Source: Isoetes taiwanensis (taxonomy: Eukaryota > Streptophyta > Lycopodiopsida > Isoetales > Isoetaceae). Taken from it: 64,000 nt of DNA. The DNA lies in contig JAJEKV010000027.1 of the NCBI GenBank assembly GCA_021234155.1, forward strand, positions 3,429,623-3,493,622. Reading direction: 5' to 3'. The notes beneath the pieces are model-generated. The model was given only the letters and a program-made list of their open reading frames with translations. It was not told the DNA's origin and made no database searches. Position numbers and translations under genes: made by a program. Positions 11,958 to 22,345 of the stretch are shown here, in pieces (the stretch's first letter is position 1; every line of letters starts with the position of its first letter).

Positions 11958-11990
11958 TATGTGTGCGAATCGGGACCCATCCACAAGATG
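11958..11990 (+). repeat. B1 repeat of DIRS-like copy 2
   Basis: TATGTGTGCGAATCGGGACCCATCC just before A2 matches TATGTGTAGATCGGGACCCATCC at the extreme 3' end (12,946-12,968). The A1 ... B1-A2-B2 order is the split direct repeat layout of PAT-type elements. Confidence 0.6.
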
Positions 11991-12143
11991 CTCTGGTTCT
12001 ATTGCGATAGCAATAGAACCGTCATTCCTGGATAGAGGCATGATATCACGCCCTCCCTATTTATAGGCCGGTTTCCCCTTGGTTTGCCTGTCCGGCATTC
12101 TCTTGAGCTTTGCCTTCTTTTTCTTTAGCCTCTACCTGCCTTC
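11991..12143 (+). repeat. A2 repeat of DIRS-like copy 2
   Basis: Counterpart of A1 (4,611-4,760), including the candidate TATTTATAG at 12,058 and the perfect GGCATTCTCTTGAGCTTTGC. The first bases are CTCTGGTTCTATTG against CTGCGGTTCCATTT in A1. Confidence 0.7.
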
Positions 12144-12945
12144 CATCCCTTCCCCCTCTCTTTTGTGCTTCCGAATGATGTGGGGTTTAGAAACGGCTCT
12201 GAGTTCGGTTGAGTTTCTTGGGTTAGTTGGCGATAAATTGTTCATGTTTGTTATTCCGATCCATGTTGACGTTCCTCTTTTTCTTTTTGGTCAAGGGCCA
12301 TCTACAATTCTGTCTTCTTTCTCCACCTCTCGTTGCTTTTTACGCCTCGGCATCCTCCATGTTTTTAGTTATGCGAGGTTCTTGGCAAGTTTGTATGTTC
12401 TTATGGTTCATTGTTCTCGCATTAGGCAATCAGCCTCTGAGGCATCCTCCACTTTTATCTCTCGGTGGCAATGTAGCCTAGGCGCGACTAATCGAATATT
12501 TTTCTCCGCTGGCGGTCATTCCGCGACGATTCTCGATTGGTCGGCTGTTTTCCCCCTTTTCACGTGGGCCCGGTGCCTCGGATTGATTGGACATTTGATA
12601 CATTAATGCGCCGCGCCCTATGCTCCTTACGGGTTTTTCCTTCATCTTTTGCCTTTGCGTTGCAGTTGATTCCAGGTCTCTTTGGTGATCGATGTGCGGG
12701 ATCGGATAAAAGGCCGAGCTTGCATCCCGAGGAGAAGCAAGCACTAGTTTTCTCTTCCTTGTAAAACCGGCCATGGATGAAAGATCTTTTGTTAAGCCTT
12801 TGTATGTCCTAGTTTCTTCGTGTTTCGATGATTGTCTAGTTTGAGAGCATTTAAAATTTCAAGTTAGCTCAAAGTTCTACCCCAAAGAGGGGAATCAATT
12901 TGTACAATTTCACAAAGCTCAATGAGAATACCACTTCACCCCACT

Positions 12946-12976
12946 TATGTGTAGATCGGGACCCATCCTAGGAATG
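12946..12976 (+). repeat. B2 repeat, 3' terminus of DIRS-like copy 2
   Basis: Ends GGGACCCATCCTAGGAATG. The same ending in copy 1 is GGGACCCATCATAGGAATG at 2,552, which fixes the 3' boundary of the family in this window. Confidence 0.65.
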
Positions 12977-13189
12977 GAAGAATATGAATGGAAGAAGGAT
13001 GCAAGAATGGAAGAAGAAGAATGAAGGTTGAAGGAAGAACAAACAACAAATACAAAAAGCCCTAAATCTACCCAAAAACAAGTTTAGATTCAAAAAACGA
13101 GTTGGTTGATCCGTGCACATACCTTATGAAGCTTGTCTTACACTTAGAATAGACCCCAAAGTAGATCCGGCGCCGAAAACGCCTCAAAA

Positions 13190-13366
13190 ACGGCTCCTCC
13201 ATAAAGCTTTGCTTGCTTTCGAAAATAAGCGCGGATTGCCACCGCTGATTTAAATCACAGTCGCCATTAAACGACGCCGTGACGTCCGACGACAAATGAC
13301 GCCGCAACGACGACAAAACGCCGCTGAACGCCGCTTATAACGACGCGATTTTTTTTTTTTCGACGG
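13190..13366. repeat. Internal GACGCC array, CACTA right-end type
   Basis: Degenerate AACGACGCC / ACGCCGCTGAA motifs in the same orientation as the right-end array at 16,660-17,220, ending in long T and A runs. It lies 3.3 kb from that array, with the 1.1 kb tandem repeat in between. The right subterminal region may have been split by growth of the tandem repeat, or this may be a remnant of another CACTA end. Confidence 0.55.
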
Positions 13367-13812
13367 CCAAAAAAAAAAAAAAAAAAAATTTTTTTTAAAT
13401 AGTATAGAATGCATGTACACTTGATACATGGGTTTATGTAATCGGATAGGGTTTATTTGACTTGCTACACCCGATTAAAAGTTATGAAATATACCACCAT
13501 GAAAAATGTTCAATGTTTTGTGGTACATCCGCTGAGCTATGAGGTATATAATAATGATGATGATAACTAGTAATACCTTTACCCACGCTACGATAACTAA
13601 TACCTTACCAACATGCAAAGATGTAGTTTATCTTAAAATTTTATTTTGTTAGATTTAAAAAGGTTAGGTTTCCACCAATAGTATATGTAGCTACGCGTTC
13701 ATTAATGCTTATATGTATATACGGCGATATATATATATATATATGTCCCCGCTATGAGAACTAATACCCTACCAACATGGAAGATCTAGTTTATCTCAAC
13801 AAGCTACCGACT
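13367..13812. other. AT-rich spacer with short direct repeat and (AT)n
   Basis: No gene. Holds an A/T homopolymer stretch, an (AT)n run at about 13,727-13,744 and a ~50 bp direct repeat (ACTAATACCYTACCAACATG at about 13,597 and 13,762). Confidence 0.6.
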
Positions 13813-16650
13813 TTAGGAAGCTAGTCGATAAAAATGAGAATTTAAGTCCGGTATATGCATTAATTATGAATTTACGAATGTCTTGCTACCTAAAAAGCGG
13901 CTTGACTTCTAACCGCCACAACGGGAGGAGTACGTGTCCAAACTCCATTCCGGCTCCCCGCTTTGCTGCTTCTCAATCGCATGTGATTGGCCACGCCCCA
14001 GTGCAAAGACCAAAATCCCTAAGACCCAAAAACGCAAAACCCCGCTAGAACCTCGCAAACTCATAGGGTTTACGCTTCTGGAGGCTCTATGCTTGTCGAC
14101 GGATCAGGACCTTGCGCCTGCGTCTTGACATAGAGGGGGTGGACGCTGCAGCATCTGACCCTAAAACCACCCTGGGCAACCTTTTGCCCCAAAAAGTCCT
14201 CTCCCCAAGGTTCTCCCCGGCGACGGATTCGCAACTTCTCCTAACCGTGATCTCTGCCTCCTCGCCAATGACTCGTAACGCCAACATTGCCCTAGGACCA
14301 AGTTTTGTGGCCGTGGCCCACCCCTTCTCGGGAAGCGCCAACTATCTCATGTGCAACGCACTGTAGTCAATTGGCCTAGGAGGTGGCCAATAATCGAATG
14401 TAGGGCGAAGTTTCTTTTTTTGCAAAACCAACCGTGTAACTTGGTCCCTAGGGTAATTTGGCATTCCTGACGATGTGGCTGAAGTCGGATCGGCATTTCG
14501 AGCCTCCGCAATGTCCGAACCACAAAACACTTTGGTTTCTACATCGCCGCTCGCCAGACGCTTCGCGGGTTTGATATGTTCTCCTGACGATGTTGGATTT
14601 TTGGACCTTATCCCACCAGTTCCCGAACAAAGGATTCAACTGGCCGGATACGGAACCGAGATCCGGAGGGTGGTCTTTAGCGACGCCTCCTACGAGAGCT
14701 GCCGTGAAAGGTCTGCCGAAAGCTTTTTGGGGCTCAGCCCCGGGTTCGGACTCTCCCCTAATGAGGAGGCCTTGCAAGGTCCCCGCCTTGTTTGACTTGG
14801 GCAAGTGTGCTGGGCCCAACAACAAAGCCGTCCTGACCGCTCTAGTGCAAACTATTTGATCTAAAACCATATCCAAAATTTTTGAAAGTTGGCCCTCAGA
14901 TGTTGGCGATGACTTAGGAAGTTAGCTGACAAAAATCAAAATTTAAGTCCGTACTATGCATTAATTATTAATTTACGAATGTCTTGCTACCGCAAAGCGC
15001 CCTTTGACTTTAACCGCCACAACGGGAGGAGTACAGTCCAAACTCCATTCCGCCGGGCCTCCTTGCTTCACTCTTCAATCAGATGTGATCGGGCCACGCC
15101 CCAAGTGCAAAAGACCAAAACTGGCACCCAAAACGCAAACCCCGCTAGAACCCGCAACTCATAGGGGTTTACGCGATTTCTGAGGCCTTATCCTTGTCGA
15201 TTTGACTAGGACCATGGCGCCGTGTCTTGAGGTAGAGGGGGGTGTTGACGCCAGAGCACGGACCCTAAAACCACCCTAAGCAGCTTGCCCCAAAAATACC
15301 TCTATCCGACGGGCGGCAACTTCAACTCTCCGGAACCGCGGATCCGCTCTCGCCAATGGACTCGAACGCCAACATTGCCCTAGGGACCAAGTTTTGTACC
15401 GTAAGCCCACCCCTTCCCAGAAGTTAAACTATCTCATGTGCAACACACTGTAGTCAATTGGCCTAGGGAGGTGGTCAATACCGCAATGTAGGGCGTGTTT
15501 CTTTGCAAAACCAACGGTAACTTGGTCCCTAGGGTAATTTTGGCATTTCGGACGATGTGGCGAAGTCGGATCGGCATTTCGAGCCCTCGCAATGTCCGAA
15601 CGACAAAAACACTTTGGTTTCTACATCGTCGCCGCAGACGCCAGGGTTTGATATGTTCTCCTGACGGACGATGTTGGATTTTTTGACCTTCTAGGACCGT
15701 GTTCCCCGAACAAAGGATTCAACTATTTGGATACGGAACCGAGATCCCGAGTGTGGTCTTTAGCGACGCCGTCGGCGGAGCCGCCAAAAGGTCGCCGAAG
15801 CTTTTTTGGGCTCGGCCCCGGGTTCGGACTTCCCTCTAATGAGGAGGCCTTGCAAGATCCCCGGCCTTGTTTGACTTGGGCAAGTGTGCTGCCAGCTGGC
15901 CCTAACAACAGTCAGCCTACCGCTTCTAGTGCAAACTATTTGATCTAAACCATATCCAAAATTTTTGAAAGTTGGCCTCAGATGTTGGCGATGACTTAGG
16001 AAGCTAGCTGACAAAAAATCAGAATTTAAGTCCGACTATGCATTAATTACTTAATTTACGAATGTCTTGCTACTGCAAAAGCGCCCTTGACTTCTAACCC
16101 GCCACAACGGGAGGAGTATGTGTCCAAACCCATTCCGCCGGGCCCCCTTGCTTCTTCTTCAATCAGACATGTGATCGCCACGCCCCAAGTGCAAAAGACC
16201 AAAACCCAAAACCCAAAACGCAAAACCCCGCTAGAACCCGACAACTCATGTGGGTTTACGCTGGAGGCTCTATCCTTGTCGATGGACTAGGACCTTGCGC
16301 CGCAGTCTTGAGGTAGGGGGGGTGTTGACGACGCAGCACCTGACCCTAAAACCACCCGAAGCAGCTTGCCCCAAAAAGTCCTCTCCCCGGCTCCCCGGGC
16401 GACGGGACGGCAACTTCCCTCCCGAACCGCGGATCTCGCCTCGCCAATGGACTCCTAACGCCACATTGCCCTAGGGACTAAGTTTTGTGGCCGGCCCACC
16501 CCTTCAAAGAAGCTTTAAAATTATCTCATGTGCAACACACTCTCAGAAATAATTGGTAGAGGTGGTCAATCACCGCAATGAATGGGTGTGTGTCGCTTTT
16601 TGCAAACCTGACGGTAACTTAGTCCATAGGGTAATTTTGGTATTCCAAAC
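13813..16650. repeat. Tandem repeat, 1.08-1.10 kb unit, about 2.6 copies
   Basis: The block AGGAAGCTAGTCGAYAAAAAT...TTTAAGTC..CATTAATTA..AATTTACGAATGTCTTGC begins at 13,813, 14,916 and 15,998. Later landmarks recur in step: CCACAACGGGAGGAGTA, CCCCGCTAGAAC, CACGCCCC, GACGATGTTGGATTTTT, GAACAAAGGATTCAAC, AATGAGGAGGCCTTGCAAG and CAAACTATTTGATCTAAA. The third copy stops near 16,650 after GGGTAATTTTGG. Copies differ by many small indels. The frames inside are not conserved between copies, so I treat the unit as non-coding. Confidence 0.85.
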
Positions 16651-16659
16651 GATAAGCCG

Positions 16660-17220
16660 ACGCCAAGATAAATTTTTTTTTTTTTTCAAGATCGTTTTCC
16701 CAAAAAATGACGCCGTTAAACGACGTTGCTTTACGCGGGCGCCGGCCGACAATACGGGGCGCTGGACGATGCCGCCACCGCCGGGTAAACCGCCGCCACG
16801 CCGATATTCTAGCGCCGCTTAATCCGGCCGCCACGCCGACGCAGACACTTTGGCGCGTCACCGGCATGTCGCGAAGCCACGGCCGACCGGTCACGCCAGA
16901 TTTTAGTCGCCGCTCAACGACGCCATGTCGACGTGGGCGTAACACGGCGGGCGCGTCACCGCATGTCGCTGAAGCCACGCAACGGATAAAGCACGCCGAT
17001 CCACGAGACGACGCAAATGATCGCTTTTGTGCACGCACGACACGCACGCCGGCGCTAGCATCGACATGCCAATGCAGCCAATCCGGACACGCCACCCCGA
17101 AACGCCGTTGAACGACGCCGAACGACGCGTCGCCGTTGAACGACGCATGTCGCCGGCGATTCGGACGCATCTAATCCGCCGTTTTCGACGCCGCTGACGC
17201 CGTTGGACGCCGACTATCCC
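16660..17220. repeat. Right subterminal array of CACTA element (GACGCC motifs)
   Basis: GC-rich block of degenerate ACGCCG(T/C)TGAACGACG units up to the TTGTAGTG terminus. Both strands are open because stop codons are rare in this composition. Those frames are not genes. Confidence 0.7.
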
Positions 17221-17231
17221 TTGTAGTGATT
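17221..17231. repeat. Right terminus of CACTA element and target duplication
   Basis: TTGTAGTG (17,221-17,228) followed by ATT (17,229-17,231). The left counterpart is ATT at 3,368-3,370 followed by CACTGCAA. Confidence 0.7.
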
Positions 17232-19740
17232 CCAAGTCGCTGGAAGGTTCATAAGCATCCATGCTCTAGAAACTTTGGCCTATTGTTCTTAGGACCAACA
17301 TAGTGTTTGTCAAGGAGGAGGAGCATATTGCTTGGCACGCTACTTACAAGCTGTCATCAAAATCCTCAAAGACCGCTAAGGTCTTCCACCTAGTTTTAGG
17401 CAACCACCCTTTTTTCAATTCATCCGAGGGATGCGCCTATCTCCCCAACAAAGTTAATCACCTTCTTCCAAAGAAGCCACCAAGGCACCAAGCAGGTCAT
17501 CTCGGATTGGTTTTGCCAATGCTTTATATAGTCTTGGATTCCTTCCTAGTCAATCCCAATTGCTTCACTTCTTCAAAGAGGGTTTTAAAGCTTTTGGTTG
17601 ACCTAGAGGTATCATAGGCTTGCCATTCCTCATCTCTACGCCATATTTCCTCCCTCCTCTCCACTCATCCTTCAAGGTCTCATCTTCCATTGGAAGATTG
17701 GAATCCCATCTCACCCAAAAGTGAACCGCAGAGGCCCTGAATGACCTTCAAGATCCAATGTATAACCATCCACAAAGCTCTTCCAATCGCACTTTTTCTA
17801 TGAGAGAAGCTATAGGGTTTGGAGTAGTGCATTCATGCAAGATTTCCATTAGCCTAGGAAAGTTGGTCACCGCTTGTCGCCTTCAAGATACAACTATATT
17901 TGCCAAATAATGCATCCACATCCTCATGGGTATGCCCGGGCATAAGAAACCCTAAATTAACTCTTTTCAAATATCCCCACAAATTAAGTAAGTAGGATAG
18001 GAAAGAAAACATCCACCGTTTCTTATTTTGGCCAAAGACAATTATCAAGTTGCAAGAGAAACCTTTGGGTAGATCTTGAGGTTTAGCACGGAAGTTGAAG
18101 CTCCAACATGTTCATTAGACCCATGCTTCCTAAACCTTGCCTTGTCAACTTTTCAATATTGTTAGGGTTCCATCTAACAATGCTCTATGTAGTGCCCTGC
18201 TAGTCAGAAGGTCCCTGAGGTGACGACCATTGTATCCATTTTCAAAGTTTCTCAAACACTCATGATACTCCCAATATGAAAAACTGACCATCACTCCACA
18301 ACTCCAAACTAAAATGGCCATAGTAGGTTTGATTCCGCCCATGCAAGATTGCCCCACCATTGAGATTCCAGAAAGGGTATGATCTTCCACATGACTTTGG
18401 TATGTACTAGAATTGTGGAAGACAAGTCTTTTGTCGGTCCATCTTGTCATGTATAATACATAAATAGTTATTGGGTTCCAATGCGATAAAGTCCTCCACA
18501 TCCAATAACATGATCTACATGATAGTTGGTCACCATATGGTCCTTCATATGCTCCCTTTATCCCAGCCCCTTTGACTAGGTTGCACAGCCTTTATCAAGA
18601 GTCTCCTTCAACTTAGCACATAAATTGCACTTTGCAAAGTTGTTTGAAGTTGCTATGGTGACATGATTGAAATGCTTCTTCCATAACCTACTAAAGCTAG
18701 GTTGGGATATTGGAAGAATTCCCACCTCCTCGGTAGGGAATTCACTTCTTCCAAAATACTCTTTGAGTACAATGTGATGGCAACCTTTTCTCAACAACCG
18801 CTTCTTCCCTTTTCATCCCTTCTACTTTTTTGTGTGGTATAGACTCGTGATTGAAATCAATATATTTTTCAAATATCTCCCGGCAAAACAAGGTCCTAGT
18901 TGTTGGTCTCAACAAACCATTATTTCCATGTAAAGCAATCCTGCTCCTCCTCCTGCTTTTTTGCCAATTATGCCATGAAGAAGTTGGAATTGCATGGATA
19001 CTCCGCCATGCTTTTTGCACATATCCATTTGCCTAGCAAAGGGTATCTTTTTTTTCGCTTAGTTTCTTTTCATCTTGAAGTGCATGCTCAAGATTGTGTA
19101 CATGTAGGTCCTCCTCTCATCAACAAGCAGTTTTTTGAAAAGTGGCTCTTGCTTCCACCAATTGTTCTATTGTAAAGAATTGCATACAAGCACCCAACAA
19201 CAATCTGAGCCCCTAACCTTCATCATTGTCTCACGCTTGGTGTCACTATTCAACTTGGCTTTTTGTTAGATAATGTCCGGGCAACCGATATTCTCCCCTT
19301 TTGCCTAGGTTTAGAGTTCCAACCGCCAATGGATCAATATCAAGACAATCATTGTCCCCAACAACCTCAAAGCTCGAAAATATAATCCTCCACAAATTGA
19401 ACACTACTTATAGGCCATGCCATGATGCAAGGAACCTCCAATTGCTTGACACAACCAAAACATTCCTTGTCACCCAAACCTTTACCTTTTCCAGCTTGTC
19501 TTCCAACATCGAAATTGCAATACCAATATTGTCTTCCCTAGCCTTTCATCATTAACAAATTTGACCAAGATCTCTAGCACAATGACTCCTTGGCCTACTA
19601 TTTCCTTGTTGCACTTGTGCATGATTCTCACCTTCTTGTTCCTCCATTGCACCCTACTATAGAGGACTAATTGTTTTTCTTCAACATTCTTGCTAGAAGT
19701 TGGTTTTTCATTGATATTGCTCTTTTCAATATGTTGCACA
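17232..19740 (-). pseudogene. GHTHEDVDALFG-type transposase-like gene (DUF7869-like), main part
   Basis: Minus-strand relic reading from about 19,740 down to the CACTA insertion. Recognisable pieces in order are KCNLCAKLKETLDKGC (about 18,610), with a CxxC pair as in a zinc-binding segment; YLCIIHDKMDRQKT; VGAILHGRN and YYGHFSLELWS (about 18,280-18,350); TLTRQLDNC-like sequence; WMFSFLSYLLNLWGYLKRV (about 18,000); GFLMPGHTHEDVDALFG (about 17,900-17,950); DLEGHSGPL; then YVGPKNNRPKFLEHG beside the insertion point. The GHTHEDVDALFG signature marks a family of uncharacterised, repeated plant and protist proteins. A DDE-type transposase role is likely but inferred. Frame changes roughly every 50-150 codons. 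The C-terminus continues at 3,370-3,060. Confidence 0.7.
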
Positions 19741-20110
19741 CCATCTTGAGTTGGAGAGGCACCATTGACCTAGGCAAATTGCACCCTTTTTAGTCAATGA
19801 GTAGGAAAAATTATTACACCATAAGATAAAAAAAAAAAAAGTACGCATTTTATGGAATATGTAGAGGTAAATCAAATTTTTAAAAAGCAAGAAATTCCTT
19901 GGAAATAGGTTTAATATAATAATAACAATGGGCGAACGAAATCATTTAAAACAAGAATTTTCGTGGCAACAACAAGGAAATGATATTATCCTAATTTTAA
20001 TTATCGAAAAATTTGATATATGATTACTTAAAAGTATAGCCGATGGTCGGAGAATTTATTATCCATAATAATATACCCTAGATGATATAGTCAAGCTGGA
20101 ATTTCACGCC
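19741..20110. other. AT-rich spacer, nothing recognised
   Basis: Low-complexity AT-rich DNA with short A runs. No coding signal and no repeat match found within the window. Confidence 0.5.
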
Positions 20111-20190
20111 CCAAGGCGTGTTATTTGAGGCAATAAATTATTCACGCTTAATTTCTAATTAACCCTATATAAACCGTTCACGCCTCAAGA
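20111..20190 (+). promoter_or_regulatory. Candidate promoter, copy 1 (CTATATAAA) with CACGCC motifs
   Basis: Contains the palindromic CACGCCCCAAGGCGTG, then ATTATTCACGCTTAATTTC, CTATATAAACC and TTCACGCCTCAA. The TATA box is about 55 bases upstream of an ATG at 20,223. The same order of blocks occurs at 21,405-21,490. Promoter function is inferred from the TATA box and from conservation between the two copies. Confidence 0.45.
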
Positions 20191-20222
20191 CCTCCATTCT
20201 CGTCCCAATTTTTTTTTCCGCC

Positions 20223-20340
20223 ATGAAGCGTGCAAAGCCGCCGAAACTTCATGAAGAACCCGAGGTCTCGGCAAAGAGACGCCAAGAAGAACCCTCTTCC
20301 CCCCATCGATTTTTCTGCCCACCTCGATTCATTTTCCCCC
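20223..20340 (+). pseudogene. Short reading frame start after promoter copy 1
   Basis: ATG at 20,223 opens KRAKPPKLHEEPEVSAKRR, a charged sequence that soon runs into stop codons and then into the GGA repeat. It is not recognised as any family. It could be the 5' remnant of an element gene whose first exon was disrupted by growth of the GGA tract. Confidence 0.25.
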
Positions 20341-20359
20341 ACTGAGCTCCTCCCGACCT

Positions 20360-20655
20360 CCATGAAGAGGAGGAAGAGGAGGGGAAGAGGAGGAAGAGGA
20401 GGAGTTGAGCTCCTCCCGATGGTTGGCTTGACCCCTCTAAAAAAGAGGAGGAAGAAGAGGAGGAGGAGGGAGGAAGAGGAGGGAGATGTCCTCCCAAGAG
20501 CACATGATCGGGAGGAGGAGGAGGAGGAGGAGGAGGAGGAGGGAGGAGGAGGAGGAGGAGGAGGAGGTTGGCTTGACCCCAAAGGAGGAGAATGAAAGGA
20601 GGAGGAGGAGGAGGAGGAGGAGGAGGAGGAGGAGGAGGAGGAGGAGGAGGAGGGA
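20360..20655. repeat. (GGA)n / GGAAGA low-complexity tract
   Basis: Nearly pure AGG repeats at 20,507-20,570 and 20,597-20,654, with impure GAGGAAGAG stretches before them. Short T-rich stretches follow at 20,709-20,860. The long serine- or glutamate-rich frames on both strands are products of the repeat. Confidence 0.9.
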
Positions 20656-21404
20656 GGATTCACCCGCTTTTGGAGTGGTTGAGAGATGAACCAGTTTGCA
20701 TGTGATTTCTTTTTTTTTTTTTGCACCTTTCTTTTCTTTTTCTAACACCTTTCCTTCTTCTTTTGTTGCAAAATGGAAGAAGAGTGATGCGTATCCCCAT
20801 GGCCCATTTTTTTTTTCTTTCTTACGTGTTTTGACACGCCCCTATTTTTTTTTTTTTTTCTAATTGTGTGAAAGCCTTCTGGCAAAAAGCCTAAGCCTTC
20901 GAAAGATCCAGACATACAACCTGCTTTTAATGAAATCAAACAGCTTTCTTCATAAACTTTGTCTTCAAACAAAGCTTTTCTTCAAACAGCTTTTTCTCAG
21001 ACATAAAATTTTTTGAATAAAATCAAACTCAGATTTCTCCAATTATTTTGGCTCCAAGTCGCTTTCTCTAAAATTTTGTCTCTAAAATTTTATCTCAAAT
21101 TTTGTCTCAACAAAGTCTCTGAACACTATAAATCAACCACATGAGAAATCTCCTCGATGCATCACAAGAACTATAGGAAATTTTCCTATACGACCTAAAA
21201 CAATTCCCCCAACCTTACAAGTCATTTTTAGCCTTGATAACTTTGCCTTTAAAATCATTTTTAATTTAGCCTATATAAAATTTCTAAATTCTATTTTTTC
21301 AATGCAATAAATGGAATAAAATGTCATGCTTGAGAATTTATTGCATGAAATGCAATATTCTCCATATATACCATATACATGTCATGTCCAAGGGAAGACC
21401 AGAC

Positions 21405-21490
21405 GCCAGCGTAAGAATTCAAGCAATCAATTATTCACGCTTAACTTATTTCTAATTATGCCTATATAAATCCATTTCACGCCTCAAAGT
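21405..21490 (+). promoter_or_regulatory. Candidate promoter, copy 2 (CTATATAAA) with CACGC motifs
   Basis: Repeats copy 1: ACGCCAGCGT, ATTATTCACGCTTAACTTA, TTTCTAATTA, CCTATATAAATCC and TTTCACGCCTCAA. The duplicate lies 1.3 kb downstream of copy 1. No clear coding start follows within 100 bases. Confidence 0.4.
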
Positions 21491-21999
21491 TCCTACATTT
21501 TTCTTTCCTTCCTTCATACGATTTGTTTGGCTATGCTATGCATTGTTTGATCCGCCTCCCGAAATCTTGGTGAGCAGATTTATATTCAAAGAATGTTAGA
21601 TGTTTGGTTTCTTTAATTCCTAACTTACTAAAAGACTCCGCTTTTAGTTCTCAGAGCATCCAGAAAGTGAGGACTAAGGTCCATGAATCGAAAAGCCTCT
21701 AATTAAAACCACAAGCATAGTCCTCCATTCTTCGAATCCTTCCAAATTCGTAACTCAAGGTTAGTTTTCATTTAGTTTTAAGTTGCATGTCAATGGCGTG
21801 TTTAATCCAAGAAGACAAGCTTTTGCATTTGCTCGAGGCGTAGGAAGCAGATGATGTTTATGAAAACCGTAATAGTTTTTTATAAACTTCATCCGCTTCT
21901 TTTTGTTTCGAAAATTCTTGAGTTTCTCTTCCTCAATTAATCATGCTATTGCATGCAAGTTTCTATTATGAATAAGTGTAGTAGAAAGCATTAGAAAAA

Positions 22000-22345
22000 T
22001 CAAAAGATAATATTTGAAACACGCCGAAAGATAATATTTGAAACACGCTAAGCCGCAGGTTTCATGCTAACCTTAGCCTTTCAATATGAATACAGAGCTG
22101 CTGTTCAAAGGAGAGGGAGAAAAGATAGATAGATAAATAGATAAAAGGCCGTGCAATCTATTTACACGCCAATTGCCCCGCCTTTATCTATTTACTTATC
22201 TATCTGCATGTGTTTTTTTCCTCTAGCGCGAATGCACGCCGAAAGCGGTATAGTTTTTCCTATAGCGTAACATAAACACACGCGGTTCTTAGTTTCTAAG
22301 TTTATATAAATAAATAAATATAACACGCCAGCGTGAATACCGATA
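22000..22345. repeat. Scattered CACGC motifs and GATA-type microsatellite
   Basis: Two close copies of AAAGATAATATTTGAAACACGC at about 22,005-22,050, a GATA/GATAAATA run at 22,118-22,147, and further ACACGCC motifs at 22,165, 22,234, 22,279 and 22,324. No gene. Confidence 0.5.

Larger units (their letters stand above)
4611..12976 (+). mobile_element. DIRS-like (tyrosine-recombinase type) retroelement copy 2
   Basis: The element holds, in order, an A repeat (4,611), a gag-like region, a reverse transcriptase of the DIRS/PAT/Ngaro type with YVDDILFL, an RNase H segment with TWRELFAL and TNQNV, the DIRS hallmark GPHHVDRF, a poorly readable recombinase region, then B1-A2-B2 repeats ending at 12,976. 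Split direct repeats without long terminal repeats, plus an RT followed by RNase H and GPH(T/H)VDRF, are the signs of this order. No target duplication is visible, as expected for recombinase-mediated insertion. GGAATG or GATG occurs at each repeat junction. Numerous frameshifts make the copy dead. Purine-rich DNA on both sides suggests one split target. Confidence 0.75.
3371..17228. mobile_element. CACTA-type DNA transposon, with nested elements
   Basis: The left end begins CACTGCAAAA at 3,371 and the right end finishes TTGTAGTG at 17,228, the inverted form of CACTACAA. Both ends are bordered by ATT (3,368-3,370 and 17,229-17,231), matching the 3 bp duplication of CACTA (En/Spm) elements. 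Immediately inside are GC-rich subterminal arrays, GGCGTC-oriented on the left and GACGCC-oriented on the right. The host sequence on the two sides reads as one gene. The left terminus has A-to-G and further changes against the right, so the element is old. No TNP2 transposase was found inside, so this copy looks non-autonomous. Much of its length is a nested DIRS-like element and a large tandem repeat. Confidence 0.7.

Noticed and set aside
14448-14876. 142-codon minus-strand frame and overlapping plus-strand frames
   Set aside because: They fall in the 1.1 kb tandem repeat, and the other copies of the unit do not keep the frames open.
16619-17262. Long Arg/Ala-rich frames of up to 183 codons on both strands
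   Set aside because: Product of the GC-rich CACTA subterminal array; no conservation of frame between repeat units.
20178-20748. Poly-Ser, poly-Glu and poly-Leu frames on both strands
   Set aside because: Direct translation of the GGA repeat; several frames are open at once.
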